Assembly (NCBI GenBank): GCA_001600695.1
Contig: BCKQ01000001.1
Coordinates: 1,454,722-1,518,721, forward strand
Direction: 5' to 3'
From: Ascoidea asiatica
Lineage: Eukaryota; Ascomycota; Saccharomycetes; Ascoideales; Ascoideaceae
DNA length: 64,000 nucleotides
Positions 54,375 through 64,000 of the stretch are shown here, piece by piece. Position numbers and translations under genes: made by a program. Position 1 is the first letter of the stretch. Each line of letters opens with the position of its first letter. Below the pieces are notes generated by a model. The model was not told the DNA's origin, searched no databases, and saw nothing but the letters and a program-made list of their open reading frames with translations.

Positions 54375-56050
54375 TTTTCCTATTTGGGTCAGATATCCTA
54401 AAAATATTAAGCAAACTAAAAAGGGTTTTTTATCATCAATTGCACTTTCTAGCAAGTTAACAATAAAATTATTTCGATTTATGAACTTGTTATGATTGCT
54501 TTTAATTTACCTAGCAACCATGGAATTTGTGGAATTATATATAAACTCACTGATTTCTTTTGGTTTATGTTTTAATGAAAATTTATACATCCATATGATA
54601 GTTATATATATACAGTATATACAGTATATGTATAGGTATTAATAAAAAAACAATCATCACTAATAACATTACTAATAATCAATGGGCTTCTCAATAGATA
54701 TGTTTATTCCAGCTTTATTGGTTTCTTTTCCATTATTTAAACCCATAAAATGTTTGATAACTTGGACTAGAAATTATGATAAATATCCATTATTAGAAAA
54801 AGATGTTTCACGTTTTTTGGAAAAATTTTTATGGTTTTTGAGATTGATTATTTTTTTTAATATTGAATTTTTTATTTTGAATTTACTTCAATTTGATTTA
54901 ATTTTATTCTCATTACTTTTAATCTGTTCTATTTTTATTTCTTTTACAATTGTATATGTTTATACAAAAAAGAATTTCAAGAATTTTTTTACTTTTCTCC
55001 AAAATAGAAAAATTAATAAAATTTTGACTTATGTGAATAACAATAAAAATATTATCAATATTCCTGCAGGTTTTAGAATTGTTGAATACAAACTCGTTGC
55101 TATGATTCCTTTTCCTCGAAATTCTAAGCCCAGGCGATTCCGGTGGTTTGAAGCAAACAATGGAAATCAATATTTTACAAATATATTATTAACAAATGGA
55201 TTTCCCATTGGTATAAAATATATTGATGACAAAAAAGATAAAGAAGATAAAAATAATTTAGATAATCTTATTATAATACCTTCAATTAATTGTTATGATA
55301 TTTACATAGAAGCACTAATTTTCAAATTGTTATATTTAATATCATTTATTTTTGAAATTATCAAGATGATAAAAATGAGATTGAATCTTTACTCTATAAT
55401 TTTTGAAGTTTCATTTTTTTTACTTTATTTTTCTTCAAAAAGTATTTANAGATATCAAACAACCAGCAAAAGTAATAGTTTTGCAAATGATTTAGAAAAT
55501 CAGTCAGTCAATGAATCAAATAACTCAATCAATGAATCTAGAAACAAATCTATAATTAAGCCCAATAACTCTCTTAATGATTCTTCTATTAGTTCTATCA
55601 AAAATAGTTCAATCAATAATGACACTTCCAAAGACAATTCGATAGATGATCCCACTGATAATAAATTATAAATATAAAATAGAATTTAGCAAATATACTA
55701 TAGATAATAAAGATGATATACAATATACCTGTAAAAATCAAATCGCTTTTAAAATAAATTGATGATTTTAAATCCAAATTCAGAAATCCCCGATTTTATA
55801 TATGTAAATTTTAATACTACTATTATCATGAAAATCATTGTCTTGTAATTGTTCCTGTTTTGAATATTTTTAAACTTTTTTCACCACACCTCTAGTGATA
55901 ACGATTTCTCATAATAATTATATCTATGTTGTCAAGTGAAGATAAAGAACTTGTTATTTATTAAGGGTAAGCTTAATTCATTTCATGGTTGAACTGAAAT
56001 TTTAGAAGTGTCTCGAAAAGAAAAATTGCTTTAATCTTTTACTTGACTGT
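54375..56050 (+). repeat. Right arm of the 1.7 kb inverted duplication
   Basis: This arm matches 27508-29236 in reverse orientation, including the membrane-protein gene, its promoter with the TATACAGTATATACAGTATA motif and its 3' flank down to TCTTTTACTTGA. Homology weakens over the first 70 bp. Outside these limits the flanks are unrelated. Confidence 0.9.
54682..55671 (+). CDS. Duplicated four-helix membrane protein of unknown family
   Basis: The protein is 329 residues. Two hydrophobic helices lie at about 50-70 and 72-95 (LRLIIFFNIEFFILNLL; LILFSLLLICSIFISFTIVY). A soluble segment of normal complexity follows (about 125-195: IPAGFRIVEYKLVAMIPF, RRFRWFEANNGNQYFTNIL, NGFPIGIKYIDD), then two more helices at about 208-228 and 234-252. 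A Ser/Asn tail has repeated NESNNSINESRN units. Helix pairs flanking a small folded domain resemble the layout of yeast subtelomeric DUP/COS proteins, but the sequence motifs do not match, so no family is claimed. The third base of codon 256 (55449) is N, giving TAN, which is Tyr or stop. The other copy, at 27883-28883, is broken. Confidence 0.7.
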   Translation: MGFSIDMFIPALLVSFPLFKPIKCLITWTRNYDKYPLLEKDVSRFLEKFLWFLRLIIFFNIEFFILNLLQFDLILFSLLLICSIFISFTIVYVYTKKNFKNFFTFLQNRKINKILTYVNNNKNIINIPAGFRIVEYKLVAMIPFPRNSKPRRFRWFEANNGNQYFTNILLTNGFPIGIKYIDDKKDKEDKNNLDNLIIIPSINCYDIYIEALIFKLLYLISFIFEIIKMIKMRLNLYSIIFEVSFFLLYFSSKSIXRYQTTSKSNSFANDLENQSVNESNNSINESRNKSIIKPNNSLNDSSISSIKNSSINNDTSKDNSIDDPTDNKL

Positions 56051-56717
56051 TATTGAATTTGTAAATAGCATATGTATTATTATATTTTCCATTTCCATTT
56101 TACTTATATTTCAGGTTACTAGCTTCCTGATTAATATCATCCTTCTGTAACGATTTTTTTCCTAATTGCTTTTTTTTCATTATAACAATTTTTTCAATAA
56201 ATTTGTTTAACTTTTTAAAGAAGTCGAATAGAATTACCTATTTCATCGTCAAACGAAGAAAACAATGAACTTAATAATAAAAAAAAGGTTGTTTATTCAA
56301 TTGTTTCAAACAGAGAGGATTGAAAGAACACTGACAATTCGAATAAGCTTTATAGTGTTATTTTGTCAGTATTGTTATTGTGCCCGTTTCGTTTGGAAGA
56401 AGCCAGGACAAATAATTAGGATCACCGTTGTTCCTTATATAAATATTCCGTCCTGAATTTAACGGAAAAGTTTAATACAGTTCTTGTGAGAAGAAATTCA
56501 TGAATCATTGATAGATTCTTGAATCAAATATTCAATTGAATGTCATATCCATATCATATTCAGATCATATTCATATCGTATTCATGTTAATGTTTATTTA
56601 GATTAATTTGGTTTCATTATAAATTGATTTTATTGATTATAAACTGTTTTTTATTTTTTAAAAAAAGGATTTCTAAAATAAAATAGAAAAAATAACAACC
56701 GATAATTATTATCAATA
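56051..56717. other. Intergenic region between the duplicated gene and the mannosyltransferase
   Basis: A+T-rich DNA with ATATC/CATATTCA repeats (about 56540-56590). A 63-codon open frame at 56265 shows no protein-like conservation. It contains the 3' ends of two convergent genes. Confidence 0.6.
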
Positions 56718-58049
56718 CTAATCAGCATATTCTTCCCATCCATCAGGTTTCTTTAATTTGTTAACTGTAAAAAATTTATTAACGCAACTATAACCTTTCC
56801 AGGTAAAATCATCTTTTGGATTACACATACATTTATTTGCAGTTCTAATTTCTTTATTAACAGGACAATTATGAAATGGAACATGATAATAACCAACATC
56901 ACCAAAAAAATGAATTTGATCCTTTGGTAAAAATAATGCAGCTGCAATTGAATGAACTGGTGCATCACCCCATCTTTCATAAAAAAAACCACCATTTTTA
57001 TCAAGATATGTGAAATAATCAATATATGCTTGTGATCTCCAAAATGCTAATGAACCAACTTCAAAATTTGACCAAAAATGACATCCATTATATGTGTTAC
57101 CACCATCATCAGAAACAAAATCCATTGCGTTATCTTTTGGTAAATATTCTGGATGTTCTTTGATGAAATTTCTTGTAGTATCCCATAATGTTGGGATTGT
57201 TTCTTTATATTCTGGTAATGAAATTGTAAATCCATAAACTTTATTATTATCTCTCATAAATTTAAAAATATCATAATCAATATCACAATAAATTTTAATA
57301 TCTGGTTCAACTCTCCAATACCATTCATATTCCATCATTAAATCATGTCTAAAAAAAAATCCAGATTCATATCTACACATATGTCTATAAGATATTGAAT
57401 CTCCATAAATAATTTTTCTTTGTTTCATATCTTCTCTGACTGCTGCTGCTTTTTCTGTGTCGATCCATTCTGGAAAACTCCATTGTTCTTTATCAATTAA
57501 TCCATATTTAGTTTTACCTGATACTAGAGTTGTTGTAACTCTTTTGAATTCTTCAGAAAATTCATCATCATTTAAAAAAACCCAATCATAATGAAATTTA
57601 TGATTAAATCTATCTTCAACGTTTCTAATTGATTGAACTATACTCCATAAATCAGAATTTCTTGCTAATGTTACAAATGTTGCTTTTAATCTATCTTCAA
57701 CATTAACACCTAATTCTGGAGCTTTAACTTTTGTAAAACCATCTTTATCAGTAAATTGTCCAACTGAATTAGTTACTGGAGTTGTAATTTTTTCTTTTTC
57801 TTTTTCTTTATTATCATCTTTAACTTGATTAGTTGAATCTGCAGGAGTTCCAGCTCCTGCAACGGGATCTGCTATTTTTTCGTCTCCAGTAGCTGCTTTA
57901 GTTTCTGTAGTTGAAGTTAAGCTTGAGCTACTTGGTAATTTAGATACAACATATGCAGATCCTGAACCTTTAGAAAGTATAAAAGCACATAGCATTAACC
58001 CACAAACAAAGACTGCGAATCTAATTAATCTAGCATTAGATCTAGCCAT
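56718..58049 (-). CDS. Golgi alpha-1,2-mannosyltransferase of the KRE2/KTR (GT15) family
   Basis: The protein is 443 residues with type II topology: a short basic cytosolic start ([10 protein letters not shown]), a signal anchor at about 11-28 ([18 protein letters not shown]), a Ser/Thr/Lys stem (about 30-105) and a complete GT15 catalytic domain. Landmarks are [48 protein letters not shown], the metal-nucleotide motif [14 protein letters not shown], the catalytic-Glu region [33 protein letters not shown] and [12 protein letters not shown]15 enzymes add alpha-1,2-mannose to O- and N-linked glycans from GDP-mannose in the Golgi. Which member (Kre2/Mnt1 or Ktr1/3-type) cannot be decided. Normal codon complexity and lack of Asn insertions distinguish it from its neighbours. 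Confidence 0.92.
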   Translation of the reverse strand: MARSNARLIRFAVFVCGLMLCAFILSKGSGSAYVVSKLPSSSSLTSTTETKAATGDEKIADPVAGAGTPADSTNQVKDDNKEKEKEKITTPVTNSVGQFTDKDGFTKVKAPELGVNVEDRLKATFVTLARNSDLWSIVQSIRNVEDRFNHKFHYDWVFLNDDEFSEEFKRVTTTLVSGKTKYGLIDKEQWSFPEWIDTEKAAAVREDMKQRKIIYGDSISYRHMCRYESGFFFRHDLMMEYEWYWRVEPDIKIYCDIDYDIFKFMRDNNKVYGFTISLPEYKETIPTLWDTTRNFIKEHPEYLPKDNAMDFVSDDGGNTYNGCHFWSNFEVGSLAFWRSQAYIDYFTYLDKNGGFFYERWGDAPVHSIAAALFLPKDQIHFFGDVGYYHVPFHNCPVNKEIRTANKCMCNPKDDFTWKGYSCVNKFFTVNKLKKPDGWEEYAD

Positions 58050-59325
58050 TTTTGAATTAAATTAAGTTAACTTAATCTCTTCTAATATTTATCTTGAAAT
58101 ATATTACAATTTGATTTTTTTTTTCTAAAGAAGAACGAATTCTTTCAAATAGCGAGACAATTCAATAGAATAAGATAATAATAATAATAATATAATTAGA
58201 GAACTGAAAAAATGCTTTGATATTGAAAAAAGGATATTGGAGTATTGAGTCAATTCAATAAATATTCAAAAATTTATACTTTTGATAACACGTTAATAAG
58301 AAATTACAAAGATTTGATGATTTCACCTCTGAGTTTGAAATTGAGCTTGCGCTTGTTGTGAATTGTGATTTTAACGTTAACGTTCTTCTGACATTTCTTT
58401 TCAAAGCCTAGCACGATACCACTCAGCAATGGCTTTTCCTTCAAGGCTTGGAGGAGACCCGCACAACTGGCTTCTTTTTGGAGACAAGGCCTGAAATTGA
58501 AGAAAAAAAGAAAGAAAAGAAAAGGCCTTGATGCAAACTTCGGGTCACGTTAAAAAAACGTATGGAAAGCGTACAACAGAATTTCCACGCATGCTCCTTG
58601 ATTCTATAAATAAAACCACAATAACTCTCAAAAATATTAGAAATATGAGAAATATGAGAAATTATTTAAAAATAATGCAGTAATAACTAGGCTATGAAAA
58701 TATCAACGAAGAGAAATAATATCAAAAGCCTCCAATTTCTAAAAAAAAGCTAACAGAATTACGATCTTTTTTCAAGAAATATGACAATATGCATTTTGGC
58801 TCTCAGACAGATAAATTATTTTTCAAATATTGTATGTGGTTGAAATTATGCCAAACTGTAATTTAACTGAAAACCAATATCTATTTGAAAAAAAATCACA
58901 AATGTAAACAAAAACAATAAACAATAAACTCTTAATTAACGTAATATATAAATCATTCTATAATTTATATCCTATAAATAAATGATTGAGTAAATAATAA
59001 GTGAAATCACAGAAGAGAGGAAAAAAACTACTTTTAAAAAAAGTTAACAAACTAAATAAAAAAATAAAGAATGTAGAAAAGTTATCTTAAATTATTGAAA
59101 TGAAGGAATGAGTGAAGGAATGAATTAATGAATGAATGAATAAATAAATGAATGAATGGATAAATGTATAAATAAACGAATGAATAATTAAATAAATAAA
59201 TGATTAAAAAAAAATAAATAAAAAAATAAGTAACAAATGAATTTAAATGGAAAACAATTGAAGCAGCACACTTTATTTTAAAAAAAAAAATTTTAAATAA
59301 AAAATATGAGAAAACAAATTTTCAA
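58050..59325. promoter_or_regulatory. Upstream region of the mannosyltransferase
   Basis: From the ATG outward: A+T-rich leader, then TTAACGTTAACGTTC (about 58371-58385) and a G+C-richer patch (58410-58610) with GGTCACGTTAAAAAAACGT. Beyond that is A+T-rich 3' sequence of CLA4 with a GAATGAAT/AATAAATA tetranucleotide tract at about 59100-59225. No gene is seen. Confidence 0.5.
59100..59225. repeat. Degenerate GAATGAAT/AATAAATA tetranucleotide tract
   Basis: About 125 bp of GAAT, AAAT and GAAG tetramers downstream of CLA4, probably a decayed microsatellite in the 3' flank. Confidence 0.75.
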
Positions 59326-62300
59326 TTAACGAGCGCCCTGAAATTCCATTCTTTTGAAATTTAATAATGGTGCTAATCCTGTAATCGGACATGCCTTTTT
59401 GATAAAATTTTGGCTTAATAATTCATCTGCTGTTGCTCTACCACGAGCATCAACACATAAACAAATTGAAAGAAATCTTTTAATTGCTTCACTTAATTCA
59501 TTTGGTCTTTTTAATCTTGGTGTACCATTTTTTGCAATTAAATATAAAGCTCTTAAATGATCTTCTTCTAAATATGGTGGTTCTCCTTCAATCATTTCAA
59601 TTATCATTATACCTAATGACCAAATATCAACTTTTTCATCATATTGTTTCTGTTTAATAACTTCTGGTGCCATCCAATATGGTGTACCTACAATTGTAAC
59701 TCTTTTACTCTTTTGTTGAGTTAATTTTGCACAATATCCAAAATCCGTTATTTTAACATTTCCATCAAAATCCATTAAAATATTATCTGATTTAATATCT
59801 CGATGTATAATATGTCTTTGATGTAAAAATTTTAACCCTTTTATAGTTTCTAAAGTAATTGAAGAGATTTGTGGTTCAGTTAATTTTTTATTTTTTTCAA
59901 TTACATCTGTTAATGCTCCACCCTGCATGAATTCCATTATAACCCATAATTCCAGATTTCCTCTTAAATATGCTTCAATAAAATTAACAATATTTTTATG
60001 TTGAGAATTTTTCATAACCAAAATTTCATTAACAATCAAATCTTTCTTTTGTTGTTCAGCTAAATTCATTTGTTTAATTGCAACTTTTTTACCATTTCTT
60101 TTTAATGAAGATGCAAGATAAACTGTACCTGAAGCTCCTTGACCTAATTTTTCAACTAGATGGAAGTATGGTTTAGGATCCGTATTTATAGTAACTGATC
60201 TTAACTTAATCATAATTTCTTTTTCACTCAATGTTGATAATCTTCTCTCTTCTTTAGTCTTGGTCATTGCATGTGCATTACTATGACTATCTTTAGGTAT
60301 GGGTGTTAAATCTTTCAATGTATCTCCTAATCCTGCTTTTTGATGTTGGTGTCCTTTTGGTCCATTATTATTGTTATTTTTAACATTACTAGTAGGAGTA
60401 GCAATATTACTTTTTAGGCCATTATTATTTTTATTGCCGTTGTTATTATTATTTATATTCTGATTTATATTATCATTCTTCTTTTCAATATTTGAATTAC
60501 TATTTTTAACTAGATTATTTTTACTTTCCTCATTATAATTTTGTTGATCAATATATTGATCAGGTTTCTTTTGAATGACGGAAGCTCCTCTAGAAGATGA
60601 TAATGAAGATGACTTGGATGATTTTTGCTCAACATCAACTTTTCTAAGCGATTGAGATGAAGGCGAATTAAATTTATCATTTGAATAAACACTAATTGGA
60701 GTTAAATCTGCTGCAGGATAATCTGGACTTGAATTAATATTGTGTTGTTCATTGGAATATTTATCTTTGTTAAATCCTGTTTTTAATTTCAAACTCGGAG
60801 GAGTTGATTGTTGTTGTTTCAAGGAATTAAACTGAACTTGATTTAAACCAAATTTATCTAAGGAAGGCTTTCTAGGTAAACCAGGTTGAGATTGATTTCT
60901 TGGTAAATTTTGTGGTGGTGCAGGAGCTCTTCTCATTGGAACTAAATTTCCATCATTATTTGTGTTATTAACAGGACGAGAAACATTTTGATTTCTTAGG
61001 TTAGAAGGAGGTATAGGTGCTTTTCTAACAGGAGTAAAATCATCTAAAGTATCAGCTCTCTTTGGAATTTTACTTGATTTTGAGGAAGGAGGTTTTGACC
61101 ATTCAGTTAATTTTTCATTTAAGAAATTATTTCCATCAATTGGAGATTTTCCACCATCTAATAAATTTGGCATAACTGGAGCTTTATCATCATCTTCATT
61201 ATTACTTTCAGTGAAAAATTCTAAAGCTTCTATAACAGCGGTTGGATCTTCAGACCAATCATCATCAGTAATTTTTGAAGATTTAAGTAAAGTTTTCCAA
61301 GTATCTGGTAAACCTGTTAAATTTCCTGAATTTGGATCAAAACCAACATGAACAGTATGAGTAAAATTAGTTGGACCAGAAACACCAATTGAAGGTTTTT
61401 TAAATTGATTTGAATTATTATTATCATTAGAATTATTATTTTTAAGTTGATTTTTTTTTCTATCAATATTTGCTTTTATTGCTTTATTTATTTCTTCAAT
61501 CCATTTAATTATATCATTAGAATTTGATTTAGTTGAAATAAATAAAGATTTTTCATTTGATTTTAAAATTATTTGAAAAGAATCATTTCTTGAACCATTT
61601 TTTAAAACATCTTTAATTGAAGATAATTTTAATTCAATGAATATTAAATTATCACTATTAAAATAATCTATACCATCAATTGTACCATCATTTGTATTTA
61701 TATCTGGATTTGAAAGATTTTTAATTTGAATTGCAGGATTGATATTTGAAGTATTTGATTTTGTAATTTTATAAAAAATTAAATCAGTTTTTGTTAAAAT
61801 TAAAAATTTTTTTGACCATTTTGAAAATAATAAACCATCTTCTTTAATATATATGTACCCTTGATGAATAATTGATCGACTTAATGGACTTAAAGTAATT
61901 GTTTCACCAGTTTCTTTTGGGGTTATAGTTAAAGGATCATTAAATGATAAATTACTATTATTTAAAGTTGAATTATTTGAAGATATATTATTTGCAAATT
62001 TTTTTGTAAAATCTGAAGAATTATTACTATTATTATTTTTATTATGGAGACTATTATTATTTACAGTTGAATCAGAATCACTAATTGTATAATTTGAAGT
62101 TGAAAGAGTGGAATTACTATATTTACTTGATAAAGAAGATTCACTTCTTAAATTTTTTAAAGCTGGAGGTCTAATTGGAGGATTAAAATCATTATATGAG
62201 GGTTTTTTATTTACTATTGGAGAAGATAAGTTTGTTGTTGAATTTGAACTTGAATTTGAATGATTATAAATATCATGATTTATACTAGAATTAAAACTTG

Positions 62301-62442
62301 CATTAGAACTTGGATTAGAATTTGAATTAGAGTGTTTTGAAGATATAGTTGGAGAATTAATTGGAGGCATATAACCTCTTTTTGGATCTAAAGTTGAAAT
62401 ATAACTTGAAGAAACATTTGAATTGAATTGATCAAAAGACAT
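59326..62442 (-). CDS. CLA4: p21-activated kinase Cla4 (PH + CRIB + kinase)
   Basis: The protein is 1038 residues. After a Ser/Asn-rich start lies a PH domain (about 190-318: IIHQGYIYIKEDGLLFSKWSKKFLIL...IIKWIEEINKAI) and a CRIB/p21-binding motif (about 347-375: SIGVSGPTNFTHTVHVGFD). A proline-rich linker (APIPPSNLR, APAPPQNLP) leads to a complete kinase domain (about 765-1020). The kinase shows GQGASGTVYLA, VAIKQM, HRDIKSDNIL, DFGYCAKL, GTPYWMAPEV and DIWSLGIMIIEM. PH plus CRIB plus kinase is the Cla4 arrangement; Ste20 lacks the PH domain. Cla4 acts downstream of Cdc42 in septin ring assembly, budding and hyphal growth. Codon 830 is CTG within RGN-CTG-ELWV, an exposed position usually polar in PAKs. 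Confidence 0.95.
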   Translation of the reverse strand: MSFDQFNSNVSSSYISTLDPKRGYMPPINSPTISSKHSNSNSNPSSNASFNSSINHDIYNHSNSSSNSTTNLSSPIVNKKPSYNDFNPPIRPPALKNLRSESSLSSKYSNSTLSTSNYTISDSDSTVNNNSLHNKNNNSNNSSDFTKKFANNISSNNSTLNNSNLSFNDPLTITPKETGETITLSPLSRSIIHQGYIYIKEDGLLFSKWSKKFLILTKTDLIFYKITKSNTSNINPAIQIKNLSNPDINTNDGTIDGIDYFNSDNLIFIELKLSSIKDVLKNGSRNDSFQIILKSNEKSLFISTKSNSNDIIKWIEEINKAIKANIDRKKNQLKNNNSNDNNNSNQFKKPSIGVSGPTNFTHTVHVGFDPNSGNLTGLPDTWKTLLKSSKITDDDWSEDPTAVIEALEFFTESNNEDDDKAPVMPNLLDGGKSPIDGNNFLNEKLTEWSKPPSSKSSKIPKRADTLDDFTPVRKAPIPPSNLRNQNVSRPVNNTNNDGNLVPMRRAPAPPQNLPRNQSQPGLPRKPSLDKFGLNQVQFNSLKQQQSTPPSLKLKTGFNKDKYSNEQHNINSSPDYPAADLTPISVYSNDKFNSPSSQSLRKVDVEQKSSKSSSLSSSRGASVIQKKPDQYIDQQNYNEESKNNLVKNSNSNIEKKNDNINQNINNNNNGNKNNNGLKSNIATPTSNVKNNNNNGPKGHQHQKAGLGDTLKDLTPIPKDSHSNAHAMTKTKEERRLSTLSEKEIMIKLRSVTINTDPKPYFHLVEKLGQGASGTVYLASSLKRNGKKVAIKQMNLAEQQKKDLIVNEILVMKNSQHKNIVNFIEAYLRGNLELWVIMEFMQGGALTDVIEKNKKLTEPQISSITLETIKGLKFLHQRHIIHRDIKSDNILMDFDGNVKITDFGYCAKLTQQKSKRVTIVGTPYWMAPEVIKQKQYDEKVDIWSLGIMIIEMIEGEPPYLEEDHLRALYLIAKNGTPRLKRPNELSEAIKRFLSICLCVDARGRATADELLSQNFIKKACPITGLAPLLNFKRMEFQGAR

Positions 62443-64000
62443 TATTAGAAAAAAAAGTTATAAATATAGAGTTTGATAATTAAGCGCTATGACTTAATTA
62501 TAGATTGATAAATATTATATTTTTTTCAATTTGTAGTAGGAAAAAATAAAAGAAAACTAAAATTAAAGGAAATCTGAGCTTTCTATAATGATTTTCAAAA
62601 ACTAAATATAGAGGAATGAAAATAAATTGAAATTGGAAATGATTGAATTGAGTAATAAGAACAGAAAGATGATTTTATTTGATTGAAGTATTATATTTTT
62701 CAATTATTTCAGTAATTTGAAAATATAAGATAAGATATAATAACTCTGTAATCAATTGCGAACATATGATAATTCAAGATTTAATAGTTAATGAAAAATG
62801 TGAATAATATCCAAGTCTATGATAGATTTTTGAATTGAATTCAGTCTGTTTGTAGTTTGAGAAAAATGAAAAAAATAAAATAATTTAAAAATGATTGATA
62901 CTATTGACGTTTCCTTCAGTTTTTCAAAGATGTAATAATTTTTTTTTCAATATATTTATAAAATAATTGACTCAAATTTAAAATTAAATTTTGTAACTGA
63001 AAATAAAAATTAAGTTAATGCTTATGATGGTAATAAAAAAAAGAATCTTTATTTTAATGGAATCTAAATTTAAAAAAGAAAAATTCTCATTATTCTTCCA
63101 AACCAGAAATTATAGAATGAGGAAATGTTATTGGTAATTGGATGTCCTGTGCTCGTTGGCTGTGGTAAACTTGGTAAATTTGGTGAACTTGATGGGCTTG
63201 GGTCTTATCTCATACCAAAGAAAAGTTCAAGAATGAATTGATCCCTAGATTATCTCTCTGCTTCCTTTATTTCCAAACATATCAGACATCTTTTGGGACT
63301 CGACGTTTCAACGTCCCTTGGAATATTTCACATTTTAGTTTACAGTTGATTTCTGAGCTTTTGAACATTTGTTGTTCTGAATGGAAATTACAAACAACTT
63401 CCACATTTTCCATATTTTCCTATTTTCAGTCTCCACGAATTTTCATGTTTTGCTGCTTGGTGGCTCATTGCTGCCGAATGCGCGGAACCGCAGTCTCAGC
63501 AAACTATGCGGCACGCGTCCATAAGCAAAAACGCGCAAAGGAACAAGCCTAGAGGTGTATATTACGTAATCATATTATTTGAACCAATATTCATTTTTTC
63601 GGTAATGCAGCGGAGGGTGCTTTCCCGCAATAGCTTTTTGAACCTTTAAAAATATCGAAGCTTTTCATTTCCTGTTTCTAAACCACAAAGAAAAATACTT
63701 CTTTTGCTTTGTTTGATGTTTGCTATTAATCTAGAATAAACAACTTGTTGGATAATATATGGTTCCATATTAAGAAAAGAAAGATAAATTATCCCCCAAG
63801 GTTTTATTTAATGATTTAACTTCATAATAAATGAGGTTTTGGATGTGGAGTTTTAATATATTTTGAAATTGTTTGTTGAGATTATTGTAAAGTTCTTTTT
63901 TTGATTTGTTTTGATTTGAATATTACTAGATATTTAAAACTACCATAATTCTTGATGTATATCTCTAAATCCCAGAGTTTTCTTCAAAATCTCTAATTAT
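62443..64000. promoter_or_regulatory. CLA4 upstream region and right edge of the window
   Basis: A+T-rich leader of CLA4 at 62443-63110, then a mixed stretch with GGTAAACTTGGTAAATTTGG-like repeats (about 63165-63190). A G+C-rich island lies at about 63465-63550, with the palindrome ATTACGTAAT at 63561-63570. A 104-codon open frame (63238-63552) spans the island without recognisable domains. No gene can be supported up to 64000. Confidence 0.5.

Noticed and set aside
54682-55671. Assignment to the yeast DUP240/COS family
   Set aside because: The helix-pair layout is similar, but the conserved family segment between the helices is not present.
63238-63552. 104-codon open frame near the right edge
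   Set aside because: It spans A+T-rich and G+C-rich DNA with an abrupt composition change and no domain.

Overview
The window is nuclear DNA from a budding yeast (Saccharomycotina). The base composition is strongly A+T-rich. Genes are mostly single-exon, with two short 5'-proximal introns (GT...AG, branch site TATTAAC). Proteins carry long poly-Asn, poly-Ser and poly-Gln insertions, and the recognisable orthologues are yeast-type: RPC82, FHL1, PCF11, VID27, ATG27, CLA4, SKT5, PFD1 and a KRE2/KTR mannosyltransferase. CTG codons are scarce. One CTG falls at an exposed kinase position where Leu looks odd, which hints at, but does not prove, a lineage that reads CUG as Ser. The combination suggests a CTG-clade or Ascoidea/Saccharomycopsis-like yeast; the species cannot be fixed from the sequence alone.

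Layout. 1-409: 5' part of a secreted or membrane YTP1-like gene running off the left edge. 410-4469: a 4 kb gene-poor block. 4.5-17.8 kb: a ubiquitin-like-fold protein, a very long single-pass membrane protein with an intron, an F-box protein, a sorbose-reductase-type SDR, and RNA polymerase III subunit RPC82. 18-21 kb: a G+C-richer regulatory island and a decayed gene or mobile-element relic. 21.9-26.1 kb: two poorly known proteins, one a TM plus coiled-coil protein. 27.5-29.2 kb: the dead copy of an inverted duplicated membrane-protein gene. 29.3-33.9 kb: a short coding relic, a PHO85-type cyclin, ATG27 and PFD1. 34.7-48.6 kb: FHL1, an SKT5/CHS4-family protein and PCF11. 49-53.5 kb: VID27 and a putative EGO1/MEH1. 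54.4-56.05 kb: the apparently intact copy of the duplicated membrane-protein gene. 56.7-62.4 kb: a GT15 mannosyltransferase and the PAK kinase CLA4. 62.4-64 kb: intergenic.

The genes form no operon or obvious cluster. Several touch cell wall and polarity (SKT5, CLA4, KRE2/KTR, perhaps the RCR-like protein) and TORC1/nutrient control (FHL1, EGO1, VID27, ATG27, PHO85 cyclin), but this may be chance. The parts most worth a second look are the 1.7 kb inverted duplication, which carries an ambiguous base at the same place in both copies and decides Tyr versus stop; the relic whose stop codons are all TAA or TAG; the G+C-rich promoter islands with CACGTG and ATTACGTAAT palindromes; and the TATTAAC branch sites.
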